Shown: positions 60,427 to 64,000 of the stretch, piece by piece
How the letters are laid out: each line of letters opens with the position of its first letter
Position numbering within the stretch: position 1 is the stretch's first letter
Assembly (NCBI GenBank): GCA_963973455.1
Contig: CAXAZF010000003.1
Location: 62,001 to 126,000 of the forward strand
DNA from: Marixanthomonas sp002364245
GTDB taxonomy: Bacteria > Bacteroidota > Bacteroidia > Flavobacteriales > Flavobacteriaceae
Direction of reading: 5' to 3'
DNA: 64,000 nt
Program-made: the position numbers and the translations under genes
Notes under the pieces: generated by a model
The model's database searches: none
Seen by the model: the letters and a program-made list of their open reading frames with translations, nothing else
Told to the model about the DNA's origin: nothing

Positions 60427-61299
60427 ATGGCAAATCTTAAAGAAATACGAAGTAGAATCACCTCTGTTGGGTCAACCATGCAGATTACGAGTGCCATGAA
60501 AATGGTATCGGCTGCAAAGTTGAAAAAAGCACAGGATGCCATCACTGCGATGCGCCCTTATGCTGATAAACTAACCGAGTTGCTTCAAAATTTAAGTGCA
60601 ACACTAGATGCTGATAGTGGAAGTAAGTTTTCAGATCAGCGCGAAGTAAACAAAGTGTTAGTGGTAGCGATTACTTCTAACCGTGGTTTGGCAGGTGCAT
60701 TTAACAGTAATATTATCAAAGGTTCAAAACGTATTGCTTCAGATAACTATGCTGGAAAGCAAGTAGATTACGTAACAATTGGTAAAAAAGGAAATGATAT
60801 TTTAAAAAAGACGGAAACGGTTATCTTAAATAACAATGAAATTTTTGATGATCTTTCATTTGAAAATGTTTCTGAAATTGCTGAAATGTTGATGCAAAAA
60901 TTTGCTGAAGGAGAATACGATAAAATCGTGTTGGTTTACAACAAGTTTAAGAATGCAGCTACGCAGATTGTAATGAATGAGCAATTCTTACCTATTTTAC
61001 CACCTGAAGTAGATGAAGCGGAAGCACAAAAAGCAACGCCAAACTATATTTTTGAGCCAAATAAAGAAGATATTGTTGAAAAATTAATTCCGAAGAGCTT
61101 AAAAACACAATTGTTTAAAGCAATTAGAGATAGTGTTGCCAGTGAGCATGGTGCCCGAATGACAGCGATGCACAAAGCAACAGACAATGCGAAAGATCTT
61201 CGTGATGATCTTACATTACAATACAACAAAGCGCGACAAGCTTCCATTACCAACGAAATTTTAGAGATTGTTGGTGGTGCCGAGGCCTTAGCGGGATAA
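60427..61299 (+). CDS. atpG: F0F1 ATP synthase subunit gamma
   Basis: The protein (290 residues) starts MANLKEIRSRITSVGSTMQITSAMKMVSAAKLKKAQ, seen as STMQITSAMKMVSAAKLK, and ends with LQYNKARQASITNEILEIVGGAEAL, seen as YNKARQASITNEILEIV. The two helices make the rotor stalk. atpD and atpC do not follow: a terminator comes next, then an outer-membrane protein gene. Confidence 0.96.
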   Translation: MANLKEIRSRITSVGSTMQITSAMKMVSAAKLKKAQDAITAMRPYADKLTELLQNLSATLDADSGSKFSDQREVNKVLVVAITSNRGLAGAFNSNIIKGSKRIASDNYAGKQVDYVTIGKKGNDILKKTETVILNNNEIFDDLSFENVSEIAEMLMQKFAEGEYDKIVLVYNKFKNAATQIVMNEQFLPILPPEVDEAEAQKATPNYIFEPNKEDIVEKLIPKSLKTQLFKAIRDSVASEHGARMTAMHKATDNAKDLRDDLTLQYNKARQASITNEILEIVGGAEALAG

Positions 61300-61322
61300 A
61301 ATATAATACCTACTTAGTGCAG

Positions 61323-61353
61323 AAAAGTCTTCCGTTTCTTTCGGAAGGCTTTT
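61323..61353 (+). terminator. Terminator after atpG
   Basis: AAAAGTCTTCCG (61323-61334) pairs with CGGAAGGCTTTT (61342-61353) with one G-T pair and a seven-base loop, followed by more T. It ends the atp transcript. Confidence 0.85.
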
Positions 61354-61423
61354 TTTGTTTCACTTATTTCTTAGTAATGGAATACTATTTGATAGTTTTG
61401 AGAAAATAACTAAACCAAATTAT

Positions 61424-61963
61424 ATGAAATCTCAAAAATTACTTTTTAGTATTCTATTTTTAATAGCTTTCAATTCAGCATATTCTCAATATAAAAAAGG
61501 AGATATTTCGCTTTCCATACAAGGAGCCCCTTTTACCACAGGATACGGAATTGACGATTTTGGCTTTATAGGTTTAGCAACTTCTGAATTTTTTATCATT
61601 CCAAAACTATCTGCTGGGGTTAGCTTTTTCACTTCAAACAATACTGCTTTTAAGAACAATAGCGGAACTACCATCCATTCCTATGGTGTAATTCCGTCAG
61701 TGCAATATTACGCGTTCAACAAAAATAAATTCAATGTGTTTGGACAAATTGGTTATGGGTATGGTTTTGAAGATTTAACCCGTGGTTATATAGAGAATAG
61801 TGCCTTGACAGTCTTTAACATAGGTGTTGGAGGCAACTATAATTTTTCTAAACACTTGCATTTAAAACTGACCATTCCTTATTTTAAAGCCCAAAATGTA
61901 ACAATAGATGCAACAGCCGCAGATGGGGCAACAGCATTTATTGGGATAGGGTATAAACTATAA
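61424..61963 (+). CDS. Outer-membrane beta-barrel protein
   Basis: The protein (179 residues from the ATG at 61424) has a signal peptide (about 1-22, ending SAYSQ). It continues with amphipathic strands, each with alternate hydrophobic residues (GDISLSIQGAPFTTGYG, KLSAGVSFFTSNN, FGQIGYGYGFEDL), and ends FIGIGYKL. It is a small barrel of the OmpW/PorT-like kind. The longer frame from 61355 adds 23 residues without a signal-like start and overlaps the terminator region. Function unknown. Confidence 0.75.
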   Translation: MKSQKLLFSILFLIAFNSAYSQYKKGDISLSIQGAPFTTGYGIDDFGFIGLATSEFFIIPKLSAGVSFFTSNNTAFKNNSGTTIHSYGVIPSVQYYAFNKNKFNVFGQIGYGYGFEDLTRGYIENSALTVFNIGVGGNYNFSKHLHLKLTIPYFKAQNVTIDATAADGATAFIGIGYKL

Positions 61964-61993
61964 TTTTCCTATCTTCACATTAAAAATAAACCT

Positions 61994-62509
61994 ATGCGTC
62001 CATTTAAAAATATAATTGCTCTTTGTACTGTTTCCTTGGTATTGTTAAGTTTTTCAAACTGTGGCAGCAGCCAGACAAATTCCTATAAACTTACGCAAGA
62101 CCCGCCGTTTACCATTGACGATGTTTATTATCAAGATTGGGTAGCCGGTGTGCAAGATGGTGGTTCGGGGACGAACGTTCATATTACGTTTAAAGATTTT
62201 ACTGAAGATGTGATGATTGATAGTATTTATTTCAGAAATAAAATTGAAAAAGCTAAAAATTCACCCCAAGCAAGAAAGCAATACATAGGGTATTTTAAAA
62301 AGAAAACAAATCGGGATATTGTAATGGACAGCGACCCCAAAAAAGAAGCACAAAACATACCACCAGAACCATTTCCTTTTAAGTTAGCAGATAACGAAGC
62401 CGTTGTGAGCTATATACAAAACGGGATAACCAACTATTACAAAATCACTAATATACGTCGAAAAGAGATGCTTGCCTATCCACAAAGCAATGCCCCGTCA
62501 GATAACTAA
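61994..62509 (+). CDS. Hypothetical lipoprotein
   Basis: The protein (171 residues) has a signal peptide with the lipobox LLSFSNC (Cys23) and then GSSQT. The body contains PPFTIDDVYYQDWVAGVQDGGSGTNVHITF, seen as DDVYYQDWVAGVQDGGSG, and a basic segment with KKKTNRD. I do not know the family. It follows the barrel protein by 30 bases, and the two may be co-expressed at the envelope. It looks real from the lipobox and codon use. Confidence 0.65.
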   Translation: MRPFKNIIALCTVSLVLLSFSNCGSSQTNSYKLTQDPPFTIDDVYYQDWVAGVQDGGSGTNVHITFKDFTEDVMIDSIYFRNKIEKAKNSPQARKQYIGYFKKKTNRDIVMDSDPKKEAQNIPPEPFPFKLADNEAVVSYIQNGITNYYKITNIRRKEMLAYPQSNAPSDN

Positions 62510-62577
62510 GGAATCACATCACGTTTAATTGATAACGGTAATAATTTCAATACTTTTACGCTTCAAAATAGAATAGG

Positions 62578-64000
62578 TTGAGCGTTTTTAAAAAACTATT
62601 TAAGCAAACTTTTGTGTACGGCCTTGCTACTGTCCTTCCAAGGGCCTTGGCGGTCATTTTGGTGCCATTGTATGTTTCGGTGTTAGGAACCGAGCAATAT
62701 GGTATCTACGCTTCTTTAATGGCTTTTTTAATCTTAGGAAACGTTTTGCTTTCCTATGGAATGGAAACTGCTTTTTTTCGGTTTGTTAATAAACACGCAG
62801 AACAGAAAAACCAAGTTCAGTCTACGGCATTGACTTCGCTTACCATTTCAACGCTTTTATTTTTATCCATTACTTTGTTTTTTGATGATTCGTTGGCAAC
62901 ATTTCTTCAGTTTAAAGCAGAATATGTTACGTATGGATTGCTTATTTTGGCTTTAGATGCTTTGGCTGTTCTGCCTTTTGTATGGTACCGAGCCAATGAA
63001 AAACCGATGAAGTATGCGGTCATCAAAATCTTTAATGTCTGTGTCAATTTAGGCTTTAACCTCTTTTTCTTTTTAATACTCCCCGGTTGGGCAGAAAGTG
63101 CTCCAGATTCGTTTTGGAATACAATTTATTCCGAAGAAAATAAAGTGGCCTACGTGTTTATTGCCAATTTAATCGCTAGTGCTATTACGTTGGTTGTATT
63201 GCTTCCGTTGTACATTAAAATAGGTTTTGGTTTTAGTAAAACCATCTGGAAAGGGATGTTTAAATACGCCTTTCCGGTATTAATTGCTGGTATTGCATTT
63301 TCAATAAACGAGGCGTTTGACAAAATTTTACTGAAATATCTATTACCAGAAAACATCGCGGAAGCCGAAGTTGGTGTTTACGCAGCTTGTTATAAACTCG
63401 GTGTTTTTATGACTCTTTTTGCTACCGCGTTCCGGTTGGGGATTGAACCGTTTTTCTTTAACCACGCAGAAAGTAAAAACGCCAAACAAACCTATGCAAC
63501 GATTACCAAGTATTTTACTATTTTCGGAAGCATCATTCTGCTGTTTGTTATTGTGTATATTGATGTTTTTAAGCGGATTTTAATCCCGAAATCTGAATAT
63601 TGGGTAGCACTTTCTGTTGTACCGCTTATCTTATTGGCAAACTTATTTTTGGGTATTTACCATAACCTTTCCGTTTGGTACAAAGTGACAGATCGCACTA
63701 AATTTGGAGCATATATTTCAGTGTTTGGGGCATTGGTGACTTTAGGGCTTAACTTTGCGCTAATACCGATAATTAGTTATCAAGGATCGGCCATAGCTAC
63801 ATTAGCAGCGTACGGGAGTATGATGCTACTTTCGTACTTTTTTGGGCAACGAAATTATGCCGTACCGTACGATGTAAAAAGAATAGGTGGGTATTTACTG
63901 CTCGCAACGGCATTTTCAGTACTTTCCTTCTATGTTTTTGAAAGCAATTTAGTGATAGGTACTGCTTTATTATTGGTATTTTTGTTATTAGTTTTCTTTT
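62578..64000 (+). CDS. Oligosaccharide flippase family protein, 3' end outside window
   Basis: A frame begins with TTG at 62578 (SVFKKLFKQTFVYGLATVLP) and stays open to the right edge (474 codons). It has about 12 hydrophobic segments and the N-terminal GLATVLPRALAVILVPLYVSVLGTEQYGIY, seen as ALAVILVPLYVSVLGTEQYG. This is the polysaccharide biosynthesis (MOP) flippase family. It is unrelated in position to the main locus and may move a different lipid-linked sugar or a peptidoglycan-like unit. The stop lies past the edge. Confidence 0.85.
   Translation, partial: MSVFKKLFKQTFVYGLATVLPRALAVILVPLYVSVLGTEQYGIYASLMAFLILGNVLLSYGMETAFFRFVNKHAEQKNQVQSTALTSLTISTLLFLSITLFFDDSLATFLQFKAEYVTYGLLILALDALAVLPFVWYRANEKPMKYAVIKIFNVCVNLGFNLFFFLILPGWAESAPDSFWNTIYSEENKVAYVFIANLIASAITLVVLLPLYIKIGFGFSKTIWKGMFKYAFPVLIAGIAFSINEAFDKILLKYLLPENIAEAEVGVYAACYKLGVFMTLFATAFRLGIEPFFFNHAESKNAKQTYATITKYFTIFGSIILLFVIVYIDVFKRILIPKSEYWVALSVVPLILLANLFLGIYHNLSVWYKVTDRTKFGAYISVFGALVTLGLNFALIPIISYQGSAIATLAAYGSMMLLSYFFGQRNYAVPYDVKRIGGYLLLATAFSVLSFYVFESNLVIGTALLLVFLLLVFF

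Noticed and set aside
61355..61423. Longer frame in front of the barrel protein
   Set aside because: It starts beside the atpG terminator and lacks a signal peptide at its front; the ATG at 61424 gives a proper one.

Overview
The window is AT-rich DNA from a member of the Bacteroidota, almost certainly the family Flavobacteriaceae. Support comes from the gene set (DUF4175-YbeY-MnmG block, SprE/PorW-type gliding lipoprotein, GH3-like enzyme, bacterial DUF4837 lipoprotein, ATP synthase operon with a signal-peptide-bearing subunit a), from promoter boxes of the Bacteroidota type (TTTG - about 20 nt - TAnnTTTG), and from the lack of obvious Shine-Dalgarno sequences. I cannot name a genus.

Layout. 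1-359: start of a phosphoethanolamine-transferase-like gene leaving the left edge. 579-1631: small envelope-stress operon (YtxH, holin-X-like, small protein). 1686-5676: SPFH protein, outer-membrane barrel, gltX, and an XRE regulator plus membrane protein pair. 5873-12601: DUF4175 protein, ybeY, mnmG and a methyltransferase, with near-perfect parS (ParB) sites around mnmG. 12749-20626: holB, pgk, lytic transglycosylase, DUF4837 lipoprotein, tatA, M23 peptidase, GH3-like enzyme. 20648-22333: a large protein with a nucleoside-phosphorylase-like C-terminus.

22347-44182 is a surface-polysaccharide (O-antigen/capsule) locus: Wzz-like protein, rmlBACD homologues for dTDP-L-rhamnose, wecB/wecC for UDP-ManNAcA, flippase, acetyltransferase, four polymerase/ligase-like membrane proteins, glycosyltransferases, ugd and UDP-xylose synthase, the initiating phosphoglycosyltransferase, and a CapK-like adenylate-forming enzyme. 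The gene content predicts a glycan drawing on rhamnose, ManNAcA and xylose or glucuronate.

44242-52317: purD, two small membrane proteins, a restriction-modification-like islet (46714-49549), DUF4254 protein, a family 9 glycosyltransferase and a PaaE-like reductase. The islet is the most unusual part: a PD-(D/E)XK-type nuclease gene once overlapped a D12-class adenine methyltransferase gene, but about 1.1 kb carrying a controller-like HTH protein, a second nuclease-like gene and an orphan gene now lies between them. The cassette is bounded by a 93-bp direct repeat of the first nuclease gene's 3' end, and the HTH gene starts from an apparently leaderless promoter overlapped by a perfect 15-bp inverted repeat.

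52500-61299: SprE/PorW-like lipoprotein, bactofilin and the ATP synthase genes atpI-like, atpB, E, F, H, A, G (atpD and atpC are not here). 61424-64000: a barrel protein, a lipoprotein, and a flippase gene that runs off the right edge. I saw no tRNA, rRNA, CRISPR array or transposase, and no gene-free stretch longer than 300 bases.
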